From positions 97,695,897 through 97,759,896 of the forward strand of contig NC_081407.1 of NCBI RefSeq assembly GCF_030272615.1: DNA of 64,000 bases, given 5' to 3'. The stretch comes from Cryptomeria japonica. Its lineage: Eukaryota; Streptophyta; Pinopsida; Cupressales; Cupressaceae. Numbering within the stretch: position 1 is the stretch's first letter; each line of letters begins with the position of its first letter. The notes under the pieces were generated by a model, which was given only the letters and a program-made list of their open reading frames with translations, searched no databases and was not told the origin of the DNA. This document shows, in pieces, positions 47,343 through 60,400 of this stretch. The position numbers and the translations under genes were made by a program.

Positions 47343-50300
47343 ATGGCTTCATCATCTATGTACGTAGAGAGACTAACAATCACATCAGAACCGATGGAGG
47401 TTGTAGAATCAGAACCATTGAGTCTTATAATACTTTATCTCAAGTTCTTGACGGAGTCATTATAACAGGTGATTGTCTACCTACATTGATTTTAAAATTG
47501 AAGATTTAGGATCGTTGTCAATTTATTCTCAGTTGAAATCCCTTTGCAATGAGAATGGAAAGATTCAACCCAGGTATATTAGGGTTTATGAGAAGGGTTT
47601 TCATAATGTAGCTTATTTTCTCGAGGATTTTGAAGAGGAACATATTCGAATCATTCTGAGTCATGTTCATGAGGAAAATATGTATTTAGAAAGGACACAC
47701 ACTATAACCAAGGAGGCTATTCAAGATGTGATTGGTTTTTTCTCAACCGGTGAAGTCCCTAAGCTGAGGCGAATTTCACAAGAGACAATAAACACTTTAA
47801 CCTTGCCAACCTCTAATGGGCATGCTTTTTCTGTCAATAACATTAAGGACCCAATGGTTAAACTGGCTACTATGGTTATAGGCTACCAGATATTCTATTC
47901 CAGTAGAATGAATAGTGTGCCATCTACAACAATGCATACTACCTATAGAATGATTGTTGAGAATGCAAATTATGACCTATGTGAGGCCATAAGGAGCCAA
48001 CTGATGTTAAATCTTTAGTCTATCAAGAAGGACAAAAGTCAGAAGTTTAAATTTGGTCAGTTATTGATTGGTTTATTCTTTTATTTCCAGAATTTCCTAC
48101 CAGGAATTGGTGATCTCGAATGGTCTAAAGATCTACCGGTAACTGCCTAGATCAAGAACAACATTAAGGCTATGAAGAACACCTTCTCTACTACAACGAA
48201 TAAATATTTTAATGAATTTTAGAAGAAAATGAGTATGAGGGTAAGGCTACCTGAGGATGTGGTGAAAAACTTTGCTAAGAGCATCATTTTCACAGTCACC
48301 ACAAATTTCTGTCTGATGGAAGCTATTGATCCAAGAGAAGAAGAAATGGAAGACATGAGCTATGAAGTGAATTATGACTTATTGATCGGTTATGCCAATA
48401 ACCTATTGGCATCTCTAGTGGACAAAAAGAAAATAAGATTGGATACTGTTGAAGAGAAAATCTTAAAAGCTAAAACTAGTAGTGCTCCAACAAGTAGTGG
48501 TAAAGGTAAGAAGAGGAAGGCTGAGAAAGCACCTCTAGTAACAAAAAGTACAAGAGTGACACGTAGTGTCCAAATAAAAAAGGAACAAGTACCCAAAGTT
48601 ACTACTCCGAAGTAGACTGCAGTAAAGAAAAGAGGTCATAAACTGATTCTCCAAGTAGAATTTGAAGATACTGATACTGAGGAGGAACCCAAGAAAATGA
48701 AAGCAATTGGTAAAAAAACTAAACCGGTGAAAGAAGTGCCAAAGGCAATTGTGCCTATTAATATCTTATCTTACAAGCCTATGACTGAGTTTGAGAAGAT
48801 AGTTAAATCATTGGGAAGAAATAGATTTGATAATGTCAAGAAATGTTTCGATTCATTTGATGAAGATCAGAAGGAACAAATTGTTCAACAAGTAATCAAC
48901 TATTTATGTCAATATAACCGATTACCTCAAGATCTTAAAGATGATATTTCTGATTCTTTGTATTCTACTCTTTCAAATAAGTGGCAAATTGTTGTTGACA
49001 AAGACCAAGAAATTATTGATAATGTGTTTATTCAATATTTTCCCGAATTATCAAGGAATGAGTTAATTGCTTTACCTGACAAATACAAAGGATAATTTAT
49101 GTCTAAGTAAAGAAGATTAAAGATAATGAATGAGAAAATTCAATCTGTTGAAGTTGAGACTCATCAAATATCTCATAATATTCAATGAATGCAAAAGAAT
49201 TTATAGTCTTTTAAAGATGAGAAAGCTGAGCCTGAAGTACGATCGAAAATGGATGAGGAAGAAATAATGAAAGCTAATGTTGTCTATCCTATCAAGAAAC
49301 AGGATGACACCACTTCCCAAAAGGTAATTTTTGTTGACGATATTCAAGATACTATAGATATATCTAGAAACATTATTGCATCAAATAGGTAGCCACCTGA
49401 GATTAATGAGATACCGACAACTCAACCAAGAGTGGATATTCCACCCCCACCAACAAAAGAACAACCAGTAAAACCCCAACCGGTTTTATAGGCAACCCAA
49501 GAAAAATCTGCTGAACAAGTTGTTACCCAGATCTCTGAACAGGCAAAGATGAAAGAACAAAAGGAAGAGACAAATAAGATAGAAAAATATGTTGAACTGG
49601 TAAAAGCATTAGTCAAACAACCAACTGATGAAGATGATGATGACTCATTAGGCATCATAGGGCCTACAAATGTTGATAGCATGAGTGCATCAGAATTAAT
49701 GAACATTGCAACTGTCATGCAATCTAGGGCACAAAAGAAGAGGCTTAAAGAACATAGAATGGAAGCTAAAACCATTCAAAACATCATGGATATTATGACA
49801 CGTCTTCTACTAGAAACTGCTACAGGGCACTTGTCAACTCCCATTGGCAAGCTTGGCCAGTTGGTTGTTGTTGCATTTGACCAACTTAAGTCCTTAGAAG
49901 AAGCAACACAGACCTATGCTGAGAAAAGATACTGGAAGAGGCGTGGAGAACAAATCATGAAAGATATTGCTACAAGAAGAATTGCTCTATCTCTTAATAA
50001 AGATTTGTTAAGAAAAGCTATTGAAATAAGAGGGAGAATTCTTGTATCTACATCTAAAATTTTATTCTTTTATTCTGATATCAATCAAAGGCGAACTGAA
50101 ACCGAGCAAGAACTAGCAAAGATATGTAATGCTTATGTACCGTTACAAGATTCAATTTTTGCTTTTGGAAAATTTGTGGATGATTTGCAAAACTGGTTAG
50201 ACACCTATGATTGTGAACAAGCAAAAAGACTTCAATCCTTGAAGGATTTGAAGAATCTACTTAGACCACAAGTGGACATGTTACAAAGAGAATACTAGAA

Positions 50301-50483
50301 TGCAGAAGCAATTTTGGCTACTCTAGAGATGTGTACACTTGATGTAATGGAAGAGTTCTGTACTCAAATTATGACCACAATTGAGGTCACTGAGAACCTA
50401 TTGGAGACATGGGAGCATGATTTTTCTCAATTGAAGAGTACCTTTAGTGACATTTTTCTGAGAATTGCAATGCATACCTCTTG
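47343..50483 (+). pseudogene. ORF-X4: long unknown ORF in place of pol
   Basis: I do not recognise this protein. An ATG at 47343 opens a short frame. After one frameshift near 47470 a single frame runs to a TGA at 50481-50483, broken by eleven stops (48016, 48148, 48220, 48613, 49093, 49108, 49186, 49204, 49390, 49489, 50296), eight of them TAG. The rebuilt order is: globular N-terminal part of about 250 residues (FEEEHIRIILSHVHEENMY; FSVNNIKDPMVKLATMVIGY), Lys-rich linker near 48480-48720, a second compact part (FEKIVKSLGRNRFDNVKKCF), Pro/Glu linker, then a long helical C-terminus ending CTLDVMEEFCTQI. It contains no YxDD, DDE or protease motif. The end matches ORF-X2. Conservation of one frame over 3 kb says it was once translated; a role in particle assembly or RNA binding would be speculation. 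Confidence 0.65.
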
Positions 50484-50728
50484 ATTCAGATTTTCAAGTT
50501 TTTGTATATGTAAAACATTTTGATACAAATTTTGCTATATATATATATATGTATTTTGCTTTTCAATTTGGCATTGTTGTCAAAGGGAGAGTAGAAATAT
50601 GCATGTGTGTTGTGAAAATTTTGTATGTATTTTTAAGGGGGAGTAGGAGTAGAAATTCATGTGTACAATTTTTGTAAGCACACTTAGTTGTATAGTTGTA
50701 AAATTTTCAATGTGTTGCCATCAATGCC

Positions 50729-50740
50729 AAAGGGGGAGAT
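50729..50740 (+). promoter_or_regulatory. Polypurine tract
   Basis: AAAGGGGGAGAT directly before the 3' LTR. Confidence 0.85.
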
Positions 50741-51795
50741 TGTTGGCTTGATGATGATTGTAATGAATGACTTCATATGTTGTCATTGATGGAACATGTA
50801 CACACACATATGATCACATTATCTATCGGTTACTTCAAAGTTATTTGTATTATATTGCTACTGATATTAGAAGTTTTTTCTAGAGAGTATCAAACCAGTA
50901 CATGGAGACAATCGATATATATGTATATACAGGAATGACCCAACACCAACCTGAAGATCCAGTGGAGATTATCAAAGGAGCAATGAAGGACAATCAATTT
51001 ACATGTTGATATGGTTAACTCCAACCGATATTGATGTTCCAACCAATATTCATTGATTGTGTGATGAGTTACCCTAACCGACAATTTTTGGCGGTAATTT
51101 GTGATGAGTTATGTTTGACTGTCTAGATACACCGCACCTAGGAAATTGTGATATAATTTCTAAGTCCGACATGAAATCAAAATGTCTATATAATGACATA
51201 TGATGTATGATAATTTGATGTGAAGATAGAAATGTTAAGGTGTTGAGAGTATTGTAGAGTATGTTGGTAATGAAGTTTTGAATGTGCAGAAAAGGATCTA
51301 TTCAAGAAAGTTGTGCTACTTCTAGATCACACCACCTGTTATTTTCTAATCATTACAACAATCAAATCCCCTAACTGGGTAAGCTCTAACAAGATTCATT
51401 GTACAAATCTTGTAACCAGGTGATCCATTAGTTTGGATTCCTAACAGGGTACTACCTTTAACAGGGTATAGCTTTTAACAGAGCTTTGGGATCTTTAATA
51501 GGATTCGCTCCTAGCAGAGCACTTTTGTAGACCCTAACTGGTTAGTTACCTATTAGTACAGATAGTTAACTTGTGAGTCCCATCTCACTGTGGTTTTTCC
51601 CATCTGGGTTTTCCATGTATAAACACTTGTGTTATGGTGGATGTTTTACTTATTATGGATGCTTTAATATCATGTTGGATAGCATGCATAGTGTTTAACA
51701 AACTTGTTAAGTATATCTACCGATCAGTGTTTAAAGTAGTATTATTTTTGGTGTCACTGATTCACCCCCCCTCTCAGTGCTTTATAAATCTATCA
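50741..51795 (+). repeat. 3' LTR of the complete copia-type element
   Basis: A 1055-bp LTR from TGTTGGCTTGATGATG to AATCTATCA. It has a small deletion relative to the 5' LTR near 51440. The flank after it is ACTGA; before the 5' LTR it is GCTAA here and GCTGA in copy b, so an original 5-bp target duplication with later changes is plausible. Confidence 0.85.
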
Positions 51796-52299
51796 ACTGA
51801 AACATAAAATATTTCATGCATTTACTTGTCATTTGCATGTCAAATTGTTTCAAAAATAGATTTTTGTTTATGGACATTTTGATGTCATTGTAGATGTCCC
51901 TCGGCATAATTAACAACCTAAACTACACAAACTACAAAGAAAACACTCATGATTGGATGTTTAAAAAAGAAACAAAGAAGTTAAGAAATGAGCAAAGCAA
52001 TGCAAACTTCCAAGTTCCTTTGATTCACTTGTTCTTGATTCGATGTATGCTCACTTTGGCAAGGGTGCTCGAAATCACTCCATGATTGTGTAGTTATAAA
52101 ACTAGGCTAATTATGGATGCAAAATGGCATTATAATGCTGCAATCATATGAAAGCGGATGATTTGTGAAGAAAAATGGAGGGATTAAATAGAAATGGAAG
52201 GAGGGATCAAAGAGAGGAAGGTTGAATGAAACATAAATAGTGGAGGCTTTGGCTTAGGGGTGGATGAATCTTTGGGATGAACAAGTTTATATATTTTGA
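51796..52299. other. Right flank of the element, unassigned
   Basis: AT-rich DNA with a 63-codon frame (51894-52085) lacking known motifs. It may be the continuation of repeat H. Confidence 0.3.
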
Positions 52300-54416
52300 T
52301 AGGTATTATTTGGGTGGGTATGTTGGATCTTGTAGGGGATTAGGCTCATGATGGTGATTAGGAGAAATATCTTTCTTTTGATGTGGAAGAGGATCATTGG
52401 TTGTTATAGTAGGAATATCATTCTCTTTACATGAAATATTATCATTAGATGGAATGGAAGTAGTTTTTTGATCTTGATTATGAAGAGGCTCGTGAGATGG
52501 CATGCAAGAGATAATTTGATCTTGAAAGAACATCTTAGATTTTCCTTTTGTGGGCTTGCAAGGGAGACTTGGGTCTTGGTTTGGAGGATCATTCTATGCT
52601 ATGTAAGGTATGACTTGTTCTAGATGAGCTATGGTGTAATCATAAGCCATGGTGAAATAATCGACATTCTTAGAGGAACTACCTTTGTTAGAGGAATCTT
52701 CTTTTTTATTTTTAGGAAGTGGATCTGTGAAAGTCTTGAGATCAACAATTTTTGTAGGAGTGTTTCCATTGTTAGTACTATCTATGAGATCTTGGATCAA
52801 ATGTTCAATTTAATGCAACTTGAAGTTTGATGTCCTTGATTCTATGATACACACACAACTCATTCTCTTTATACCATGTTGGCTTTATTGCTAGTACACT
52901 ATTTCTTTCTTTGGATAATGTGAATATTTTGGCTTGTATAAGTTTATGTAAATCAATTTCATAGTATTCCCCAAGAGGAGTGAATTGTCTTCTTGAAGTG
53001 TTGTTTTGTCTAAAGGTTTTGTTTTTGTCTAGAAACAATGATACCTTGTGTGTTTGTTGATATGTCAAAAGAAGTTAAAAATTTTTCGAGTCCACTACAC
53101 CATCATTGAAAATATGATTTTCTAAGATGTGGAAGGGTTGCCCTTGTAAATATTCATAAGACCCTTAGCAATGAGATCCTTTTCAATATTTATCCCTTTT
53201 TTAATGATCTTGTCATATGCTGAACAACATATTGAACTTGTAAATCAAAGGCCATCTCTTGAATTAAGTTTTAAATAAATATATTAATAAGGTGAGCTTA
53301 AAGAATTTGATAAGAGAACTTGCTTGCTAGGTTCTCCATCATTGTAAGAAGGAAGAAAATGTCTATCTATTTCTTTATTTTTTTCGTGTAGGTAATTCAT
53401 ATAAAATTTATGTTCAATGTTGTATGAAAAGTTTGAAATAAATTTTTCTGCCAACTCATGAAAGAACTTGATCCCATGAGGTAAATGTGAAAACAAATCA
53501 ATATCTTGACACCCAAGATTATTGGAAAGAGATTCATAAGATAAGTGTAATTGTAAGCTATCTCCATGCAAGCTATATAGAACTCTCTTACTTGTTCACA
53601 AAGGTCACCTTTTCCTTTATACATGTCAAATTTAGAAACTTCAAAGTATTGAGGAAAAGGAATCATGGATATATATCTATCAAAAGGATAATGACACACG
53701 TCCTTAATTTATCACTAGATTCTTATCGTGTCCCATATCCATATTACTTATTTTTTGTTGCAAGCCTTGTATTTGGGATGCCAAGTCACTTAGAAGTATC
53801 CAAGGAGGTTGGTTCATATGAGCATAGGTGGAATTAGGGGTTTCACTTTGTGGGATGTATGTAGAGGCAAAATATTGGGTTGGTGGAATGAAAACAAATC
53901 TTAGAGGTTGTGTAGGTGGAATGCAATTTTAGTAAGCATAAGGATGAGAAGTCATAATGGTTGAATTTTTTGGTGGGTGTAAACAATATGAGAGTTGGTT
54001 TGTTGTGGTATGGATGATAATGAAAGGTGGAACACTACTTGGCTCACTAGTGGAGGGTTTTGTAGAATGGAAATACCTTTGGATGAAGGGTTAGAGGGTA
54101 TAGGTTGATCTCAGATAGTACATAGGTCAAAGTTGTAAGGTAACTTGACACCCCTTTGAGCTAGCAACCCAAAATAGTAATTAGGATTATTAACAAGGAC
54201 TTGTTCCAATACTTTCATTGCTTTAGGATCTTATTTAAGCTCTTATATCTTGTCAACTATTAATTCAAATTGTTCATATTTTTCAGTTGTATGTCCTCCT
54301 TGTGAAGTTGGCATGTTGTGAGAGTGTTCTTAAGGAGGTATATATTGTAACACTCCCAATGAATATTGAGTTAGTCTTGGAGAAGTTCAAATTTTTTACT
54401 TAGGTTGTTGTGATTC
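52300..54416 (-). pseudogene. gag: Ty3/gypsy gag (Tat/Ogre-like), minus strand, heavily decayed
   Basis: Read on the minus strand from an ATG at about 54416 (MESQQPK) through many stops. The capsid region at 53700-53400 shows FEVSKFDMYKGKGDLCEQV, REFYIACMEIAYNYTYLMNL and, in a second frame, DLFSHLPHGIKFFHELAEKF with ISNFSYNIEH. These are the standard gypsy gag motifs (YDG-DP, W-S-LP-GI-SF-EL-F). Downstream come RRQFTPLGEYYEIDLHKLIQ and WYKENELCVYHRIKDIK, a decayed zinc-knuckle region, then a Ser/Lys/Pro-rich tail to 52306. No protease or pol follows; the plus-strand element flank begins about 0.5 kb away. LTRs were not identified. Confidence 0.7.
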
Positions 54417-56195
54417 CATATTAATTTATGATGTGATCTTGTGGTTTCCATGTGATGTCTTGAATAAGATTGGATACTTTGATATAGATGAAGGATTCTT
54501 GTTGCTTTAAAGTAAAAAATGATCAAAGTTAAACTACATCTCCAAAATGATTAAGACAAAGATAAAAAATTACTTGAACTATACTTGTGAGTCCAAGCAA
54601 GTGGATTAAAAGAAAAAATACCAAATCAAGAGTAGACAAATATTCAAAATTCAATATACTCAACAAAAATAAATGATAGCTCTTCAACTTGAAATAGACT
54701 TGCGAGACCAAACAAAAAGAAAAAATTATCATGCTCACAAAAAGAGAGGAAATCCAAATTATACTTTGATGCATTTAGAAAATGATATGACAAGTTTTAA
54801 AAATTTTGATATTTTTTTCCAAATATTATCTAGATGTGCAATTTGTTGTTGTAGTAGTTTTCAAGTGTGATTGTTTTAAATGTTGGATGTTTTCAAGTTT
54901 TGATAATTTTGGTAAGAGATTAATAAATAGATAGATAAAATCATAAAATTTAAATAACTTGTTTGTTTTAAGCTTTATTACTTGATTTGATGCAACATGC
55001 AAGAACATAAAAGATGAAAACACACCTCCTATGGCTCAGTTTTGATTTTTGTCCTTTTTGGCTTCAAATGGAGATGGAAATTTAAATATTCAAGAACATA
55101 AGACTCATAAAAAATCCTACTCAAGTGGGAGTATTAGTCCTTGTATACCTAGGAAATGATGGCCAAAATTTTCAACTATAGGCTTCAGAAGCTCAACTAG
55201 GGGTATCCTAGATATGTAACACAAGGTTACATTAAGCCTAAATCTATAGATGAAAGGAAATAATGCCAAACACCTGGTAAGAGAGGGTAACCCACTCCCA
55301 ACCTTCACTTCTGTAAGGTATACCGTTCTCAAAGGCTTAGCTAATATTGGCAAGATTCCACATCCAAGAGATATGTATTTAAATTCACACCCCAATATTT
55401 ATAATCCATCGAAACATGAGAGTTGAGGTCATCCCCTAGAGTAATCACTTTTCGAGGAAGGCTCCTTAAAAAAGAAAAAAAAGGATCACTTATTTATGGT
55501 GCACTCAAGTTCACTATTAGGACATGAAAGGCGAGCATACATAATTAGATATTAGATATTAAAAGACAAGGGGGTTTAGTTTAAGCCTAAATCTAAATGT
55601 GTGTGATCAAATTTAGGCTCAATTTTAATTTGCAGAAAACACATCAAGTTGATCTCAAGCAAGAAATGATTCTATGATAGATAGCAAAGACTATGATCAC
55701 TTCTAAAATATAAATGAGAGGGTTTAAAATAAGTAAACCCAAATCTAATATTTTTCGATTGTGTTTGAAAACCCTTGGTCTAATATGATGAGCTCCAAGC
55801 TAGCTTTTTCTACCTCAAATATTGTGTGAAAACATGCCAAATATAATAGTTCAAAGCAAAGAAATGTGTTGCACAAATTGATTCCTTATAATAATATAAC
55901 TAATAATATAAATATTTCAAGGATCATTAAATAATCTTACGATGCAATAAAAAAATGTAAATAAGATATAAGCTCATCACAACATTATAATTTTGATTTT
56001 TTGCTATTGGCTTAGTAAAAAAGATCTGATTATTTTGCAATATATTTGACCTAAAAAATAAAGATGCAAACAAGATACCCTTGTTGAATTTCTAAGAGCT
56101 TTCCAAAAATGTAAAATTTTTAGAAAAATTCCCTAATTTGTGCCCTAAAAATTAGATTTACGAAAAATCCTAATTTTAAAAGATTTGATTTTATA
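54417..56195. other. Unassigned AT-rich DNA
   Basis: May include the 5' leader or LTR of the minus-strand gag element, but no TG...CA pair or primer-binding site was found. Nothing else recognisable. Confidence 0.3.
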
Positions 56196-56542
56196 TTAAT
56201 TTTTTTTTTCTCAGTAATAATTGTGATTTTATTGCTCAAAATAAAGTGAGTATATAAGTCTAAAGCTCAAGAACCACCAATCCATCAAATCAAAATCGCC
56301 TGTACGACATCTACCCAAACCACCCCAACAACAAGACAAGTTCATTTACAGTTACATTCATGTTCAACTACCAAAAAAAAAACCCAAAAAACCCCAACAT
56401 ACTTTCATCTACAGAGTTAGCCATACCCATAATAAATCTTATATCCCATGAACATAAAAAGCTAAAGAGATGTGGGTTAAACCGCAAAGTTCATACAAAA
56501 TAAAAACCAGACATAAACTAGACATTTCACACCTCGAAAAAT

Positions 56543-57175
56543 GGGCAATCAAAAAAGGGAATTTGCAGTTGTATAATCCCCTACGAGAGGAGATCGCCAT
56601 ACCACCAGGACCAAAGCCAACCTTTGACTTCCTCGGATGAAGAACACGCCTTCTGCTTCCGTCTCCTCTGCCTTCACTTGCTCGATCACCACTTCCAACT
56701 CCTTAATCTCAACCAACAGCTTTAGAGCTTCCTAGCCGTGTTGTGCCTCCAAACTATGGTGCTATTTACATTGTCCTCATACCCATATCATAAATGGTTT
56801 GATGAAATTTTTTATACCTTCACCTTCATTCTTTACTCCTTCCCTAATGTCGAAACCAACTCTCGGGACTGCCCATTCGAGCAGTGAGTCCAATTCACCC
56901 AAGTAAGCAACAAGAACCAAGACTTCCATCACATGCTTCCCCGTCCTTGTATTGTCATCACTCTGCAAACCCCACACCATCAATAATGAATAAACATCCA
57001 TTTTGGTCTTATAACAGTGCTTGATTCCCTCAAAAGCACTTCCCACAATAAGATAAATATAGGGTACCAGATATTCATCCCATAAATTAAAAAATCTCTT
57101 CACCCTGTGGGCATTTATCTCTCCATGAAACGGGCAAAGTTGTTTCTGTGTCTTGAGAGTGAAATTTGCTTCCAT
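56543..57175 (-). pseudogene. Extra ORF downstream of LINE ORF2, unknown
   Basis: An ATG at 57175 (MEANFTLKTQKQLCPFHGEI) opens 132 codons to a TGA at 56777. The same frame continues with two TAGs through a helical, Glu-rich segment (LLVEIKELEVVIEQVKAEE) to a TGA near 56543, about 210 residues in all. I do not recognise it. It lies on the same strand as the LINE between the RNase H end (57461) and the poly-A tail, so it travels with the 3' part of the LINE. It could be a captured gene fragment or a lineage-specific third ORF. Confidence 0.4.
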
Positions 57176-57460
57176 CTCTCACCCCAACACACAAAATACC
57201 ACTGCCACCTCTCTGCAATTCCACCACCATACTCGAATTACTCTTCAAACCCTTCACTCCCATTTCCTGCTTTGTTTACACATTAATTGGCATGAAGCAA
57301 GTGGATAAATCTCCCTTTAACTAGGCTCACACTCCCTCTTTAAGACTTTGTGTGACATTAGTATAGTGTCGCCTTCCATACCATCCATCAACGGCTTTCG
57401 TACTCATTACAATCTCGGGGATCTCAAAGCTGCTTTCAACTGACATCATCACCTTGTCAG

Positions 57461-60400
57461 TTATTCTTCAGAATTTAATTGTCTCATGTCTTCAATTCTA
57501 ACTTCACCAATTTCATTAAAACTCAACGCCCATTTTGATAAGACATCCGCTTCCATATTACCCATCCTTTTAATATGGCTAATTCTAAAATCTTCAAAAT
57601 TATTTAAGTCTTCCACAATGTTGAGAATATAGTTTTGTAGATGCCACACATCCATCAATCCCTTCATGATTGCCTGTAAAATAAGCAACAAATCACCTTC
57701 AAGATGTAATTTCCTCACCCCCATCTGTCTACAAAATCTTATTGCCATCAACATTGCATTTACTTCAGCAACATTATTAGTCCCAGATTCAAGTTTTTTC
57801 ACCCCCAGAAACAAAACCTCTCCAAACCAATCCCTTACAATGAATCCTGCCCCTGATGGTCCAGGATTACCCTTTCCATCAAAATTAACTTTCACCCAAC
57901 CTTTCGAAGGCTTTTCCCACACTACCTTAGGCTGCAACAAGGAATTGGATTGAACCCAACCATTCCCATTAATAGGCCTAAATTTAATGCTCGACCATCT
58001 AGCATGGATCAATCTGTCATCCAAAGTGAAAGGAACCCTCAGATTAAAATACCGTGACGCTGCTGTCCCAACCGTTTCCTCCAAAGCATGGTTAATTATG
58101 GATTTTAGTCTCTCAATTGACTCCTTGTCCACAAAAATTCACCTATTTCTTTCCTTCCAAATCTCCCACATGATAATCGAGGGGTTTTCTTTCCAAATAC
58201 ATGAAAAAAGTTGACTTTTTTAATCTCAATGGACAACTTATCAATTCTTTCTTCAATGTAGGTTGTCTTGGAGCCTGCCAGTCTAAACCCTTTCTCACCA
58301 TTTCCCAACATTCTTGTGCCACTTTGCAGTTCAAAAGTAAGTGATCTATAGAATCCTCTTCCTCTTCACACATTATACATTTGGATGGTTCACAAAACCC
58401 CAACCTCTTTCGATGTTCACCTATTAAGATTCTATATCTAAAAGCCAACCATGCAAAAGTGCCTGCTTTTGGTAACAACTATTTACTCCAAAACAAATCA
58501 ATCAGCCAATTTTCAGAGCTTTCCCCCAACTCCATAAATTTATCCCAATTTCACAAAATACTTACTATCAATAGCCCCACACTAGACCACTTTTCCACTC
58601 AATTGGCGAATTGACATTGCATGTCTCTGAGAATGCCCTGCATCTTAGCCTTTTGTTGATTTGGTAAGTTAACATCATTAATTGGTTTCCAAGACCAATG
58701 ATTACCAAAATCTCCTTGCTGAAAGCAAAGGTAGCCACAAACTCTCTCCCCCCAATGCTGAGTGAAACATAGCCTCAAATCCTAATAATTTTCATTTTCC
58801 CTGAAAGCTGGATATCCATTCCATGAATCATCCCAGAACTTAGCTTTCTTCCCATTACCAACCTGCCAGGTGATATGATCCATGATAACTTTGCGACACG
58901 AAACAATAAAATTCTATATCACAAAGCCATGAGTGATATTTTTTATGGTCAAGATTCTACTATCCTCCAAAGAGTCCAAATACTTAGCTTTCAAAATTCT
59001 CACCCAAAGTTGAGATGGTTGAGCATATATATTCCAGACCAATTTGGCACCTAACACTTCATTCATGAGATCCCAATCTCACAAGCCAACTCCCCCTTTT
59101 TCCTTCATAACACAAATGTTATTCCATGGTAATTGTAGACACCTAAAATTAATATTTAATTAATTTAAGCCTATCAACATAATTAATTTACTTTAATTGT
59201 GTTATCCTTATTCCTCTCAGAATCAATTAAATCTAATTTAATTAATCCTGTCACTATTGTCCAATAATTAATTTATCAAGTAAATTAATTATTCCCCTAT
59301 TCCTCTAAAGTCCCCTCCAATAATTATTTCCTCTAAACCCACTCAGTTGATTAATTCTAATTAATTAACCTAGTCATGTGATTCCTACAAATCACTTTTC
59401 CTAATCTCATTAGCCTAATTAATCATTCTAGAATCTCTCATAATCCCACTTATCATTATCCCTCAATTTTTAATTCCCACTCATATCACATCAACATTCA
59501 GTCTCTCAAAGAAATTCAAATTTCTTTGAATCCCTCAATGCATCCTTATTTTGGAATTTTTAATTCCTCATATTTGAAATTCAAATTTCTCCCCCCTTTT
59601 TCCAAGGAATTTTATTCCTGTTTATTTTCCCAAGGCACCCTTGATCCATGCCTTCTATCTAAAATCAATCTCAACCCTTCATAATCAAATCAATCTTGGC
59701 CCTCCATTGGCCTTCTCCAATCTATAAATTGGAGCCTATTCTCCTCACAAATCATCCACTTCTCATGCATTGTCATGCTGCTCTTTTCTCCTCTCTTCTT
59801 TCTTCAATCTTTCAATTCAAATCCATCCAAAATCCATCCAATAATCCTATCAAAATCCATTATTCTTGTTGAGCAAATGAGATCAATCCACATCCAAATC
59901 AAGCAAGCAACATCACATCAAGTGGAGCATCAAGGGCACATCCTCATCATCCACTTCATCAAGCTCAATCCGAGGGAGAAGGTAAAGGTTTGCAAGGTAT
60001 AAGCATTGGTCTTCATGTTTTTATGTGGTTTTATGCATGTTTCATGTTTTTATATCTTTTAGTGTTTTGATTGCATACTAGCCACCTAAATCCACCTTGC
60101 TCCATTTTCCCCTCTTTAATAATAACAAAATCTTGTCTTGATCTCTTGCCCCATTCCAAAATAACTTCTTCATTATTTGTCCAATAAATTTGATTATTTT
60201 CTTAGGGATCTTCAAACACATCATAGAGTAAATAGGAATAACATACACAATAAATTTTAACATAAGAATCCTACCTACAGAAGATAGCCATCGACTTTTC
60301 CAGCCATCCATTTTTTTTAAAGTAGCTCTCCACAAGACCTTTCCATACCTCACTTCTACTTGCACCTCCAAAAAGTAGAATACCCAAATACTTCCTTGGG

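Noticed and set aside
50535-50556. (TA)n microsatellite
   Set aside because: Short ordinary dinucleotide run before the polypurine tract of the element.
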